A DNA stretch of 64,000 bases from Fibrella aquatilis (GCF_017353255.1 NZ_JAFMYU010000019.1:81088-145087), one strand, 5' to 3'; counted from the first letter of the stretch, positions 1-8,973 are shown. The notes: generated by a model not told the origin, from the sequence alone. A program made the numbers and translations.

Positions 1-231
1 ACGGGTGGCGTGACGGCCTCGTATGCCATGCTGGGTGATTTCAACATTGCTGAGCCGGGTGCCCTGATCGGTTTTGCCGGGCCGCGTGTCATCCGCGAAA
101 CCATCGGCAAAGACCTGCCCAAAGGTTTTCAGAGTGCCGAATTCGTACTGGAACACGGCTTCCTCGACTTTATCGTAGATCGTAAAGACCTGAAAGACAA
201 AGTAGCCTGCCTGCTTAAAATGATCAAATAA
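1..231 (+). CDS. accD: acetyl-CoA carboxylase carboxyltransferase subunit beta (3' end, partial)
   Basis: The reading frame is open from base 1 and gives the C-terminal 76 residues of AccD. The segment [20 protein letters not shown] followed by [10 protein letters not shown] is the conserved carboxyltransferase core around the acyl-CoA site, and [11 protein letters not shown] is the usual AccD C-terminal signature. In the family, AccD pairs with AccA to transfer carboxyl from carboxybiotin to acetyl-CoA, the first step of fatty acid synthesis in the cytosol. The 5' part lies outside the window, so start and zinc finger cannot be checked. The stop TAA at 229-231 is followed four bases later by a long inverted repeat. 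Confidence 0.95.
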   Translation, partial: TGGVTASYAMLGDFNIAEPGALIGFAGPRVIRETIGKDLPKGFQSAEFVLEHGFLDFIVDRKDLKDKVACLLKMIK

Positions 232-235
232 AGGG

Positions 236-335
236 AGTTTACAGTTTTCTGTTTGCTGTCTTCTGTTTGTTCGCCTATGGAAACATCGCTCGGTGCATAA
301 AGCAACAGAAGACAGCAAACAGAAAACTATAAACT
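236..335. repeat. intergenic heptamer-type inverted repeat R1
   Basis: Arms 236-270 and 301-335 pair over about 33 positions with two mismatches; the loop is 271-300. The left arm reads as degenerate 7-bp units of the form CTGTTTG/CTGTCTT. The element fills the space between the accD stop and the ATG of the radical SAM gene (5 bases after the right arm). It shares the GTCTTCTGTT core with R5 and R9. Confidence 0.85.
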
Positions 336-340
336 GATTT

Positions 341-1348
341 ATGCGCCTCGTTCGCCACCCGGTTTTGTGCAATTACTACGTCACGTATCGCTGCAACGCG
401 TCGTGCGGGTTTTGCGATATCTGGGAGCGGCCTTCGCCCTATGTGACGCTGGAGAACGTACGCGACAACCTGCGCGACCTGAAACGGCTGGGTGTGCGGG
501 TGATTGATTTTACGGGTGGCGAACCCCTGCTGCATCGCCAACTGCCCGAACTACTGGCCGAAGCCAAACGCCAGAAATTTATTACCACCGTCACTACCAA
601 CGGCCTGCTTTACCCCAAACAGGCCGACAGCCTGCGTGGCCTGGTCGATATGCTTCACTTCTCGCTCGACTCACCTGACGCCGCTGAGCATGATGCTGGG
701 CGCGGGGTACGCTGCTTCGACAAAGTGATAGAGTCTATTGCCGTGGCAAAACAACTGGGCGAACGCCCCGATATTCTCTTCACCGTTTTTGAGCACAACA
801 TCGGTCAAATCGAGGCGATGTACAGCCAAATTTGCCGACCAAATGGCCTTGTACTGATTCTAAACCCCGTTTTTGGGTATAACGGCGTTGATACGGGTGC
901 GAGTACTTCGGCAGAAACTACACCGGATAATCCGCTATCGGAAACGGCATTGCAGATGCTCACGCATTGGGGGAAACAGCCGGGCGTGTACCTGAATGAT
1001 GGTTTTGTGCAACTCCGGCGTGATGGGGGTAACCACATCGACAAACCCATTTGCCGGGCGGGTAGCACCACGGTGGTTATCTCGCCGCAAAACGAACTGG
1101 TGCTACCCTGCTACCATCTCGGACTAAAAAACTTCCCCATCGACGGCCAACTCCACGATCTCTATCACAGCGCCGACGTGCAAAAGCTAGTAGCGCTGGA
1201 AGGTCGCCTGCCCGCCTGCGAAGGCTGTGTGATCAACTGCTACATGCAGCCTTCTTTCGCCGTTGAGCTATCTAAATATTGGTGGAGCGCGTTGCCCAGC
1301 ACCCTGAAATACAACTACATGAAGGGGACTTGGAAACAGTTGTTTTAG
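341..1348 (+). CDS. radical SAM protein with SPASM-like C-terminal cysteines
   Basis: 335 aa. The CX3CX2C motif that binds the radical-SAM 4Fe-4S cluster is C18-C22-C25 (CNASCGFC), followed by the GGEP SAM-binding loop near residue 59. The C-terminal part carries further cysteines (CRAG, LPCYH, then ACEGCVINC), which resembles a SPASM or twitch auxiliary-cluster domain. Such proteins catalyse radical modification of peptides, sugars or lipids; the substrate cannot be told from sequence, and no precursor peptide gene is visible beside it. The ATG is placed immediately after repeat R1. The stop TAG forms the first bases of repeat R2. Confidence 0.85.
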   Translation: MRLVRHPVLCNYYVTYRCNASCGFCDIWERPSPYVTLENVRDNLRDLKRLGVRVIDFTGGEPLLHRQLPELLAEAKRQKFITTVTTNGLLYPKQADSLRGLVDMLHFSLDSPDAAEHDAGRGVRCFDKVIESIAVAKQLGERPDILFTVFEHNIGQIEAMYSQICRPNGLVLILNPVFGYNGVDTGASTSAETTPDNPLSETALQMLTHWGKQPGVYLNDGFVQLRRDGGNHIDKPICRAGSTTVVISPQNELVLPCYHLGLKNFPIDGQLHDLYHSADVQKLVALEGRLPACEGCVINCYMQPSFAVELSKYWWSALPSTLKYNYMKGTWKQLF

Positions 1349-1483
1349 TCATTGGTGATTGGTCATTGGTGATTGGTCATTGGTGATTAGTCATTAGTCA
1401 TTAGTCATTGGTCATTGGTCGTATCCAGCTACGAATGACTAATGACTAATGACTAATCACCAATGACCAATCACCAATGACTA
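1346..1483. repeat. heptamer inverted repeat R2 containing both flanking stop codons
   Basis: The left arm (1346-1424) is about ten tandem 7-bp units of consensus TNATTRG. The right arm (1430-1483) is the reverse complement with about six units. The TAG stop of the radical SAM gene (1346-1348) starts the left arm, and the TAG stop of the convergent secreted-protein gene (CTA at 1481-1483) ends the right arm. The arms differ in length by whole heptamers. The central bases GGTCGTATCC recur in R13. Confidence 0.9.
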
Positions 1484-2623
1484 TTCCCTCACCAACTTCC
1501 TCACCACTTGCCGTCCCCCACTCTCGGCGCGGATGAAGTATAGCCCGGCAGGCTGATTGCTCAAATCAAGCTGAAAGCCTTGTTGATCAAGCACTTGATT
1601 TTTCTCAATGTGCTGATGCACTCGGCCCTGATTGTCCAACACGCTGAAAACCGCCGGAAGGCCAAGCCGATTTTGCAGGCTTACCTGCACCACGCCCCCC
1701 ATACTAGGGTTAGGCGATACTGTGAGCTGCAACGCATCCGGTGCCCGGTCGTCAGTGGCCGTGAGCACCCCAACGTAGGCTGGCTCGTAGGGTGGCGGGG
1801 TTATAGGCGTGCCTCCCTTGTCAACCACCGTCAGTAGCAGCTCCTGATGCGTTTCGCTGATCAATTGACCATATCGCCATTCTGATACGACGATGGCAAT
1901 TGAGAAGGAACCTAGTTCGGTAGGTACATCCCAGGTGAGTAGGCCCGTTTTAGCGTTAATGCGATACGTGCCAACCTGCTTTGCATTGTTGGGAAACTGG
2001 TAGGTAGCAACTGCCGACAGGCTAGTACACCAGTCAGCTGTTGTGCTTTGTGGAAGAGCACTAGTCAGTGGCACTGCTAGCGCGTAAGAGAGACTATCAC
2101 CACCAGCATCAGCTGCGTTTACCAACATCGAAAAACGCTGCTTGAGGGGTATTTGTAAACCCGTTGGCGGAGACGGTATGAAAGGTGTTTTCGTATTTAT
2201 ATAGCCAGCGGCCTGGATGGTTGTTCGTAATGCAAATGGTTGGTCGTTACTAAGCCCACTATTAATATTGCGTATGATAGCAGTCCGGTTCACTACTGTT
2301 GCTACAAGCGCGTAAACACCTGGCCCAGTGTACGTATAAGTTGTTTTATATAATGAGATAGATAGCTTGCTACCGTCTGCCGACATAACAGGAAATGCAC
2401 GGGGTACTTCTCTAAACTGACCATCACCAAAACACAGGTTCACGACACGGGCGGGCGGGGGATCGCCACCCGCTGCCGGATTTTCGTACATGGTGACTGT
2501 GATGGCGTAAGTCAATGAGGTATTGCTTACGCGCTCAGCCCGGATGTAACCCCCGAAAATATGATCGGCGAAGGCGGCTGATGAACTAAGCAACAGGAGC
2601 AGGAGACAGTAAAGGGGGCGCAT
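1481..2623 (-). CDS. secreted protein with T9SS type-A C-terminal sorting domain
   Basis: 380 aa. Residues 1-19 are a signal peptide (a long Leu run ending AAFA). The mature start DHIFGGYIRAERVSNTSLTY resembles the N-terminus of Bacteroidota gliding-motility-associated surface proteins. The last 80 residues contain VSPNPS, a beta-rich stretch, then LPAGLYFIRAE-like and KLV motifs (here NQPAGLYFIRAESG and VVRKLVRE), which is the usual T9SS sorting domain. The protein is predicted to be exported by Sec and then moved through the outer membrane by T9SS, whose PorU and PorV are encoded at 38-43 kb. Function beyond surface location is unknown. It is convergent with the radical SAM gene. Confidence 0.8.
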   Translation of the reverse strand: MRPLYCLLLLLLSSSAAFADHIFGGYIRAERVSNTSLTYAITVTMYENPAAGGDPPPARVVNLCFGDGQFREVPRAFPVMSADGSKLSISLYKTTYTYTGPGVYALVATVVNRTAIIRNINSGLSNDQPFALRTTIQAAGYINTKTPFIPSPPTGLQIPLKQRFSMLVNAADAGGDSLSYALAVPLTSALPQSTTADWCTSLSAVATYQFPNNAKQVGTYRINAKTGLLTWDVPTELGSFSIAIVVSEWRYGQLISETHQELLLTVVDKGGTPITPPPYEPAYVGVLTATDDRAPDALQLTVSPNPSMGGVVQVSLQNRLGLPAVFSVLDNQGRVHQHIEKNQVLDQQGFQLDLSNQPAGLYFIRAESGGRQVVRKLVRE

Positions 2624-2755
2624 GGAAAGTTTCGGAATAGACGTTGACGGATTTTGTAACCCTATAACTAACCGACCCTCCGTTTACGTATACAGGCCTG
2701 GCAGATATTAATTGTTCGGCCTGTTGCTTCGTCTATTTTGCAGTAGGTTTGGCGT

Positions 2756-3700
2756 ATGATTATCCCCCTCCGTTTCCTACTGATTCTGGAACTGCTGGTC
2801 CTGCTGCAACGCCCCGCGCAGGCGCAGCCAACGCCGGTAGTACCTGCCGAGTCGGGTATCAATCAGGGTCGGTTTATTGGTGTGGTGGCGGGTACGGCGG
2901 CGTTTTATACCATCACATTATTGCTCCTGCGGAAGCAATGGTACAAGAAAAAAATGCCGTTCCACACCTTCAACGACAACCGCGAATGGCTGCAAATGGA
3001 CAAGGTGGGCCACGTGGCCACGGCCTATTGCATGAGCCGGGGGGGGTATGAACTCATGCGCTGGAGCGGCGTAGACGAACGGGCCAGCATCCTGACCGGC
3101 GGGCTGCTAGCGCTACTGTTCCAAACCACGCTGGAAGTCTATGACGGTCACGCCGAGGGCTGGGGCTTTTCTAAAGGCGATATGGTGGCCAACGTGGCGG
3201 GTACGGCCCTGTTTATGGGGCAGCAGTTTGGCGCGGGGCATCAGGTGGTGAGCCTGAAATACGGCTTCCGCAAAACGATTTTTCCGCCCTACCGCCCCAA
3301 CCTGCTGGGCAAAACCACCGGCCAACAGATGCTGAAAGATTATAACGGGCAGCAGTACTGGCTGTCGGTCAACCTGGCGTCAATACTACCCGTGGGACCG
3401 GATTTTCCGCGGTGGCTAAACCTCGACCTGGGCTATAGTGGTTCCGGCATGACGGGCGGCCACGAAAACCCGCCGATGACTGATGCAGAAGGTAAACCAT
3501 TGACTTTCAGAAGATTTCGTCAGTTTTTTCTCTCGCCCGACGTCGATTTGTCGCGCATCAATCAGCCCGATCCGTTGCAGCCGTTACCCTGGCAGCGGTT
3601 TGTGGGTACGGTGCAGTTCTTCAAAATCGCCGCCCCGTCCCTAGAGTACAACCCCGTTAATGGTCTGCGTTTTCACCCGTTGCTACTGCCGAAAGAGTAA
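2756..3700 (+). CDS. DUF2279 family membrane-associated protein
   Basis: 314 aa. Residues 1-23 form a signal peptide or anchor (LLILELLVLLQRPAQAQ), followed by a transmembrane segment near 38-58. The block MDKVGHVATAYCMSRGGYEL and the following FQTTLEVYDGHAEGWGFSKG match the DUF2279 pattern of predicted periplasmic or membrane proteins in Bacteroidota. Function is unknown. The start is chosen because the ATG follows a -7-like element at 2734-2740 and another (TAGGTTTG) at 2744-2751, implying a very short leader. A G8 tract lies at 3039-3046. Confidence 0.75.
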   Translation: MIIPLRFLLILELLVLLQRPAQAQPTPVVPAESGINQGRFIGVVAGTAAFYTITLLLLRKQWYKKKMPFHTFNDNREWLQMDKVGHVATAYCMSRGGYELMRWSGVDERASILTGGLLALLFQTTLEVYDGHAEGWGFSKGDMVANVAGTALFMGQQFGAGHQVVSLKYGFRKTIFPPYRPNLLGKTTGQQMLKDYNGQQYWLSVNLASILPVGPDFPRWLNLDLGYSGSGMTGGHENPPMTDAEGKPLTFRRFRQFFLSPDVDLSRINQPDPLQPLPWQRFVGTVQFFKIAAPSLEYNPVNGLRFHPLLLPKE

Positions 3701-3703
3701 CGG

Positions 3704-3775
3704 GTAATGCCGAAGCTCCAGCTTCGGTAGTGATTGCTGTACTATTGACTACCGAAGCTGGAGCTTCGGCATTAC
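3704..3775. repeat. nested perfect palindrome R3
   Basis: Arms 3704-3730 and 3749-3775 are perfect reverse complements over 27 bp, with an 18-base loop. Each arm is itself nearly palindromic (CCGAAGCT-C-CAGCTTCGG), so the element could fold as one long hairpin or as a three-stem cross. It is not heptameric, unlike the other repeats here, but fills the same kind of position between a stop codon (3700) and the next ATG (3781). Confidence 0.9.
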
Positions 3776-3780
3776 TCTCC

Positions 3781-4236
3781 ATGACCCTCACACGAACCTC
3801 CTCCGAAAACGCTCATTTTCAGCAGCTTGTTGCTAAGCTCGATGCGTATCTGGCCGAAATCAATGGCGATGACCATGCTTTCTACAATCAGTTCAACAGC
3901 ATCGCGGCTCTGCAACACGCGGTGGTGGCTTATGACGATGGCAACATACCTGTTGGTTGTGGGGCGTTGAAACAGGTTGACCCAGAATCGGTTGAAATTA
4001 AACGCATGTATGTCGATCCGGCTGAGCGGGGTAGGGGCGTTGGCGGTGCCCTGCTAGCCGAGTTAGAAGCCTGGGCATCGGAACTGGGCTTTCGGGTTTG
4101 TGTGCTGGAGACGAGCGTGAAACTGCCTGCTGCCGTACATCTTTACACCAAACATGGCTACCAGCGGACGCCAAACTACGGCCAATACATCGGAATGCCC
4201 GATAGCGTTTGTTTTCGTAAATACCTAACCCCCTAA
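3781..4236 (+). CDS. GNAT family N-acetyltransferase
   Basis: 151 aa. The acetyl-CoA binding motif A is seen in IKRMYVDPAERGRGVGGALL (R/Q-x-x-G-x-G/A type), followed by the motif B region LYTKHGYQRTPNYGQY. Members transfer acetyl from acetyl-CoA to a small-molecule or protein amine; the acceptor is unknown. The frame extends upstream to a GTG at 3730, but that codon lies inside palindrome R3, so the ATG at 3781 is preferred. The stop is two bases before the enoyl-CoA hydratase start, suggesting a two-gene operon. Confidence 0.8.
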   Translation: MTLTRTSSENAHFQQLVAKLDAYLAEINGDDHAFYNQFNSIAALQHAVVAYDDGNIPVGCGALKQVDPESVEIKRMYVDPAERGRGVGGALLAELEAWASELGFRVCVLETSVKLPAAVHLYTKHGYQRTPNYGQYIGMPDSVCFRKYLTP

Positions 4237-4238
4237 TC

Positions 4239-5057
4239 ATGCTCTACACCGCTGCCCAAACTACTGATCTGCTTACCCGACCCCTGCGCTATTTACTGGT
4301 AGAACAGACCGGCCACGTGCTGACGCTGACGTTGAACCGGCCCGAAAAAAAGAATGCCCTGAACCCCACGCTCCTGGCCGAATTGGCCTTTGCGATAGCG
4401 TACGCCCATGTTGAGGCTGATGTCTGGGTGGTGGTGCTGGCTGCTGCGGGCGACACCTTTTGCGCGGGCATGGACCTGAAAGCACTCAGCAATGGCACCG
4501 CCGAACCCGACACCGTACCCCCACCGAGTGGCCCGGTGCGGCTGGCCGAACTGATGGCCGGGTTGCATAAGCCCTGCATTGCGCGGGTGCAGGGACCGGT
4601 GTACGCAGGCGGCTTTTTACTGGCAGGCACGGCCACCTACGCCGTAGTGGCCGAGGGGGCCACTTTTGCCCTGCCCGAAGTAAAACGTGGCCTGTTTCCA
4701 TTTCAGGTGCTGGCCGTCTTGCTCGACATAATGCCCGCCCGGCAGGCGCTGGATTTGTGCCTGCGGGGACGCACCCTCAGCGCCGCCGACGCCCTAGCCG
4801 CGGGCCTGGCTACGCAGGTAGTGCCACTGGCCAAAATTGACCAAACGGTAGCCGCACTGGTGACCGATTTAATCGCCGTTTCGCCTATGGCGTTGCAGTT
4901 TGGTTTGCGGGCCTTTCAGCAGCTAAAAACCCTGCCCAGCGACCAACAGCAGGCTTTTTTGCACGACCAATTCACCCAAATTCAGCAAACCGCCGACGCC
5001 CGCGAAGGCATGGCAGCGTTCCTGGAAAAACGTTCGCCAACCTGGCAAAATCGGTAG
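4239..5057 (+). CDS. enoyl-CoA hydratase/isomerase family protein
   Basis: 272 aa, usual length for the crotonase fold. The oxyanion-hole segments are visible: FCAGMDLKAL near residue 75 and VQGPVYAGGFLLAG near 112-125, followed by ALPEVKRGLFPF, where E is at the position of a crotonase catalytic glutamate. The second catalytic glutamate of true hydratases is replaced in this region (YAGG), so activity may be isomerase-like or a different acyl-CoA reaction. It probably acts in fatty or branched-chain acid breakdown in the cytosol. It starts two bases after the GNAT stop. Confidence 0.8.
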   Translation: MLYTAAQTTDLLTRPLRYLLVEQTGHVLTLTLNRPEKKNALNPTLLAELAFAIAYAHVEADVWVVVLAAAGDTFCAGMDLKALSNGTAEPDTVPPPSGPVRLAELMAGLHKPCIARVQGPVYAGGFLLAGTATYAVVAEGATFALPEVKRGLFPFQVLAVLLDIMPARQALDLCLRGRTLSAADALAAGLATQVVPLAKIDQTVAALVTDLIAVSPMALQFGLRAFQQLKTLPSDQQQAFLHDQFTQIQQTADAREGMAAFLEKRSPTWQNR

Positions 5058-5115
5058 GGGCAAGGCCACTATTTTGGCCGTTTTGCTGTTAAGAAATTGG
5101 TCATTTGGCTCCTCC

Positions 5116-7170
5116 ATGCAAAACATCATTCACCTCCTGCCCGATTCCATTGCCAACCAGATTGCCGCCGGCGAGGTTGTTCAGCGGCCTGCGTCGGTGG
5201 TGAAGGAGCTGCTCGAAAACGCGGTCGATGCGGGGGCTACGTCGGTGCAGTTGGTGGTGCGGGAGGCAGGCCGGACATTGATTCAGGTGATCGACGATGG
5301 CAAGGGCATGACCGAAACTGACGCCCGGATGAGCTTCGAGCGCCACGCCACCTCCAAAATCCGCACGTCCGACGATCTGTTCAAGATTCGGACTATGGGC
5401 TTCCGGGGCGAGGCGCTGGCCTCTATTGCCGCCGTGGCCCAGGTAGAGATGCGCACCCGCAAAGCCGACGACGAAGTGGGTACGCTCATCCGCATCGAAG
5501 GCTCGGACACCAAGGCGCAGGAATCGGTGTCGTGTTTGCCGGGGACCAATATCCTGGTCAAAAACCTGTTTTTTAACGTGCCCGCCCGGCGCAATTTCCT
5601 GAAGTCCAATTCAGTAGAGATGCGCCACATCATCGACGAGTTTCAGCGGGTGGCGCTGGCCAATTCGGAGGTAACGTTTTCGCTGTTTCACAACGATCAG
5701 GAGGTCTTCAACCTGCCGGGGGGAAAGCTAAGCCGCCGCATTGTCGATATGTTTGGCAAGGCCTACCGCGAACAACTGGCCGCCTGCGACGAAGAAACGC
5801 CCTACGTGTCGGTACACGGGTTCATTGGCAAGCCCGAATCGGCCCGCAAGACGCGCAACGAGCAGTTTTTCTTTGTCAATAACCGCTTCATCAAGCACAA
5901 CTACCTGCATCATGCCGTGGTGGGGGCCTACGAAGGCACCATTCCCGAAGGCCACCACCCGTTCTACGTGCTCTTCATCGACATCGACCCGTCGCATATC
6001 GACATCAACATTCACCCTACCAAAACGGAGATTAAGTTCGACGATGAGCGGTCGGTATATGCTATCGTGATGGCGGCCGTGCGGAAAGCCATGGGTATTT
6101 ATAATTTGTCCCCTTCGCTCGATTTCGATTCGGATGTTAATTTTCTGGATGGGGGAGGGGCGGCCATTGCCAAGCAATTTGAACCCGGCGGGCGGCATTC
6201 GGCGGCTGGTAAAGGTGGCAATGGCCCGTCGGCACCGCGGCCCATTACGCCCTCGTGGGCACAACCCGCGTCTGCCCCTCGTGCGGTGGCCGACAACCCC
6301 ACGCCCGCCCGCCCACCACAGCCCGCGCCGCAAAACTGGCAGGCTATGTTTGAGGGTGCCACCCGGCCTACCACGGCCAAAGCGCGCCCCGAAAAGCCCG
6401 TTGGCGACGACGTGAACTGGCTCGATGATCGGGCACCGACCAACCCGGCAACGGCCCCTGAATCAGCTAGCCAGCCCGACTCGTCGGAGGCTAAACCCGA
6501 CGTGGTTGCTGCCGAACAACCCCTGACCATGGGTAGCCGGGCCAACCGCATGGGCCAGGACAGTGCAGGTCAGCCCCTGCCGAGTGAGGCTGAAACGGCC
6601 GTTATTCAAGTTCAGAACCGCTTTTTGGTCACTACCGTGAAATCGGGTTTGCTGTTGATAGATCAGCGCGGGGCTTACGAACGCATCCTTTACGACCAGT
6701 TCCATACCGCCCTGACCAAACATAGCGGCTCGTCGCAGCAGGTGCTTTTCCCGAAAACTGTAACCGTTTCGGCGGTCGATTACCAACTGGCCCTAGATCT
6801 CCGCACCGAGTTGGAAAGCGTGGGTTTCCAGTTCGACGAGCTAGGGGCTAACACCTTCGTGATCCGGGGTGTACCCGCCCAAATTGCCGATGAGTCGGGG
6901 CGGCGGGCTGGCGAGGAAGAACTGTTTGCCAACCTGCTGGCGCAACTCCGCGAAGACACGGGCAAACTGAAACTAGACCGGTCTGAAGCCCTGGCCCGGT
7001 CGTTGGCGCGGCGTTCAGCGAGCCGTTACATCAAATTTTTAAGTCAGTCCGAGCGCCGTGCCCTGGTTGACCAGTTGTTTGCATCGGCCAATCCGAGCTA
7101 TACACCGGGGGGCGAAGCCATCACGTCGGTGGTTTCGCTCGATAAACTGTCGGGACTTTTTAAAGCGTAA
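5116..7170 (+). CDS. mutL: DNA mismatch repair protein MutL
   Basis: 684 aa. The N-terminal GHKL ATPase has all key motifs: ELLENAVDAGATS (Mg/ATP site), DDGKGM, RHATSKI, GFRGEAL and the HPTKTEIKF transducer motif. A Pro/Ala-rich linker spans about residues 340-480, then a MutL C-terminal dimerisation domain. The endonuclease motif DQHAxxExxxxE is degenerate here (DQRGAYERILYD, D516 onward), and the C-terminal metal-binding CPHGRP is replaced by YTPGGEA (662-668). MutL couples MutS mismatch recognition to excision. The frame opens at a TTG at 5074, but MutL alignments begin at MQNIIHLLPDSIANQIAAGE, so ATG 5116 is used. Confidence 0.95.
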   Translation: MQNIIHLLPDSIANQIAAGEVVQRPASVVKELLENAVDAGATSVQLVVREAGRTLIQVIDDGKGMTETDARMSFERHATSKIRTSDDLFKIRTMGFRGEALASIAAVAQVEMRTRKADDEVGTLIRIEGSDTKAQESVSCLPGTNILVKNLFFNVPARRNFLKSNSVEMRHIIDEFQRVALANSEVTFSLFHNDQEVFNLPGGKLSRRIVDMFGKAYREQLAACDEETPYVSVHGFIGKPESARKTRNEQFFFVNNRFIKHNYLHHAVVGAYEGTIPEGHHPFYVLFIDIDPSHIDINIHPTKTEIKFDDERSVYAIVMAAVRKAMGIYNLSPSLDFDSDVNFLDGGGAAIAKQFEPGGRHSAAGKGGNGPSAPRPITPSWAQPASAPRAVADNPTPARPPQPAPQNWQAMFEGATRPTTAKARPEKPVGDDVNWLDDRAPTNPATAPESASQPDSSEAKPDVVAAEQPLTMGSRANRMGQDSAGQPLPSEAETAVIQVQNRFLVTTVKSGLLLIDQRGAYERILYDQFHTALTKHSGSSQQVLFPKTVTVSAVDYQLALDLRTELESVGFQFDELGANTFVIRGVPAQIADESGRRAGEEELFANLLAQLREDTGKLKLDRSEALARSLARRSASRYIKFLSQSERRALVDQLFASANPSYTPGGEAITSVVSLDKLSGLFKA

Positions 7171-7260
7171 GTTGTTACCCCTATTACAGCGCCTCGTCAG
7201 GATAGACGAGTTTACACAATTCGTTCGTCTTTCTAGTCATTTTCTGCGTCTGGCCTGCTC

Positions 7261-8049
7261 ATGTTTAATCTCTCTCCGGTAGTTCGTCTGTTGCTGTTTG
7301 CCAACGTCATTGTCTTCTTCATCACCTCGCAGATGGGCGACTGGGCTGTTGACCGGTTTGGGTTGCATTCGGTGCTGTCGGAGAAGTTTAGCCCTATCCA
7401 ACTGCTAACGCACATGTTTATGCACGGCGGCTGGACGCACATTTTCAGCAATATGATTGGGCTGATCGTGTTTGGGCCTATGCTGGAACGGGTTTGGGGT
7501 GGACCGCGCTTTTTTCTGTTCTATATGCTCACGGGTCTTGGCGCAGCGGCGTTGTATTTGGGCGTAAATTATTACGAAACGTCTTCGTTGGTCGATGCCT
7601 ACAATATGTACCGGGCCAATCCAACCAATGGTGAGTTTGTTGGGTTTATGAGTCAGTACGCTAGCTCAATTTACGACCGGTTGGCGCCGTTTATCCAGAA
7701 ATTTGATGCAGACCCGACCAATCCGCTGTATATTAAGCAAGGACAGGCTTACGTAAACGCGATAGTGGGTGCTCAGGTCGATACGCCTATGGTAGGGGCT
7801 TCTGGAGCAATTTTTGGGGTAATCATGGCGTTTGGCCTATTGTTCCCCAACACCGAGTTGATTCTGCTTTTTCCGCCAATTCCGATCAAGGCGAAGTATT
7901 TGGTGCTGTTTTATGGTCTCTACGAGGTGTACTCGGGTATTTACCAGGCGCAGTCTGATAACGTCGCTCACTTTGCCCACATCGGCGGAATGTTATTTGC
8001 GTATATACTGGTAAAACTTTGGGGATCTCAACGAAAAACATTCTATTGA
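7261..8049 (+). CDS. rhomboid family intramembrane serine protease
   Basis: 262 aa, about six or seven membrane segments. The catalytic serine is in GASGA (S181) and the catalytic histidine in AHFAHIGG (H240). The HMFMHGGWTHIFSNM block supplies the conserved L1-loop/TM2 residues. A hydrophilic insertion of roughly 70 residues (about 107-175, YYETSS to DTPMV) separates TM3 from the catalytic TM4 and is longer than in the next paralogue. Rhomboids cut transmembrane substrates within the bilayer. The next gene, also a rhomboid, starts three bases downstream, so they are surely co-transcribed. Confidence 0.9.
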   Translation: MFNLSPVVRLLLFANVIVFFITSQMGDWAVDRFGLHSVLSEKFSPIQLLTHMFMHGGWTHIFSNMIGLIVFGPMLERVWGGPRFFLFYMLTGLGAAALYLGVNYYETSSLVDAYNMYRANPTNGEFVGFMSQYASSIYDRLAPFIQKFDADPTNPLYIKQGQAYVNAIVGAQVDTPMVGASGAIFGVIMAFGLLFPNTELILLFPPIPIKAKYLVLFYGLYEVYSGIYQAQSDNVAHFAHIGGMLFAYILVKLWGSQRKTFY

Positions 8050-8052
8050 TGT

Positions 8053-8973
8053 ATGAGCGGCTTATTAGACGATTTCCGGTCTGAATTCAAGAAGCCCAAC
8101 AACACGTTGGTGCAGTTGATTCTGATAAACACGGTGGTGTTTCTGACCGTAGTAATTATTAAGGTGGTCTCCCAGGTGTCGAGCCGTGGGTATGTATCAC
8201 ACTGGGTGATGAGCCAGTTGCAGATGCCTTGGGCACCGGGGGACATTGCACGCAAGCCGTGGACGGTAATCACCTATGCCTTCACCCACGTTGAGCCTTT
8301 CCACATTCTGTTCAACATGCTGTTCCTGTACTATTTCGGACGGCTCATTGAAGAGTATCTAGGCAGTCGGCGTTTGGTTGGGTTGTATTTGCTGGGTGCT
8401 ATTGGCGGCGGGCTGTGTTACGCTGTCTGCTACAATTTTATTCCCTATTTCTCAGTGCCGGTGGGTACGCAGCCTTTGTTGGGGGCGTCGGGTGCGGCCC
8501 TGGCAGTGGCGGTTGGTGCGGCCACGTTGTTGCCCAACTACACGTTTCATATGCTGTTTATCGGCCCGGTGCGGATCAAATACATCGTACTGTTTTTTGT
8601 GGTACTGTCCTTTTTCAACAGTGTCGGCGACAATGCAGGGGGTAATATTGCGCACCTCGGCGGGGCGTTGGTAGGCTTTTCGTATATCAAATTCCTGCAA
8701 AACGGCAGCGACATCGGACGGCCTATCTATTGGGTCATGGATCTCTGGAGCAATATGCTTCGGCCAAAACCGCCCGTGAAAGTGTCGCAGCGGCAACGCA
8801 GCACCCAAACAGCCACCAGCGCCTACGCCACTGCCGGTAGCCCCGGCCCCTCCGTGTCGATTCCCGACCAGGATGAAATAGACGCGATCCTCGACAAAAT
8901 TGGCCGCTCCGGTTATGAGAGCCTCACCCGCGAAGAGAAGCAGAAACTATTCCGCGCAAGCCAAAAAAGCTGA
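8053..8973 (+). CDS. rhomboid family intramembrane serine protease with C-terminal tail
   Basis: 306 aa. The catalytic pair is S146 (GASGA) and H201 (NIAHLGGA), with HVEPFHILFNMLFLYYFG as the L1/TM2 block. Residues from about 225 form a soluble tail (poly-charged and Ser/Thr-rich, ending in DEIDAILDKIGRSGYESLT), a short C-terminal element seen in Bacteroidota rhomboids. It is a paralogue of the preceding gene but lacks its long insertion. The stop TGA overlaps the first bases of repeat R4. Confidence 0.9.
   Translation: MSGLLDDFRSEFKKPNNTLVQLILINTVVFLTVVIIKVVSQVSSRGYVSHWVMSQLQMPWAPGDIARKPWTVITYAFTHVEPFHILFNMLFLYYFGRLIEEYLGSRRLVGLYLLGAIGGGLCYAVCYNFIPYFSVPVGTQPLLGASGAALAVAVGAATLLPNYTFHMLFIGPVRIKYIVLFFVVLSFFNSVGDNAGGNIAHLGGALVGFSYIKFLQNGSDIGRPIYWVMDLWSNMLRPKPPVKVSQRQRSTQTATSAYATAGSPGPSVSIPDQDEIDAILDKIGRSGYESLTREEKQKLFRASQKS

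Noticed and set aside
1346..1483. Tandem repeat array as a CRISPR
   Set aside because: Units are 7 bp, contiguous and palindromic overall; there are no unique spacers and no cas genes.
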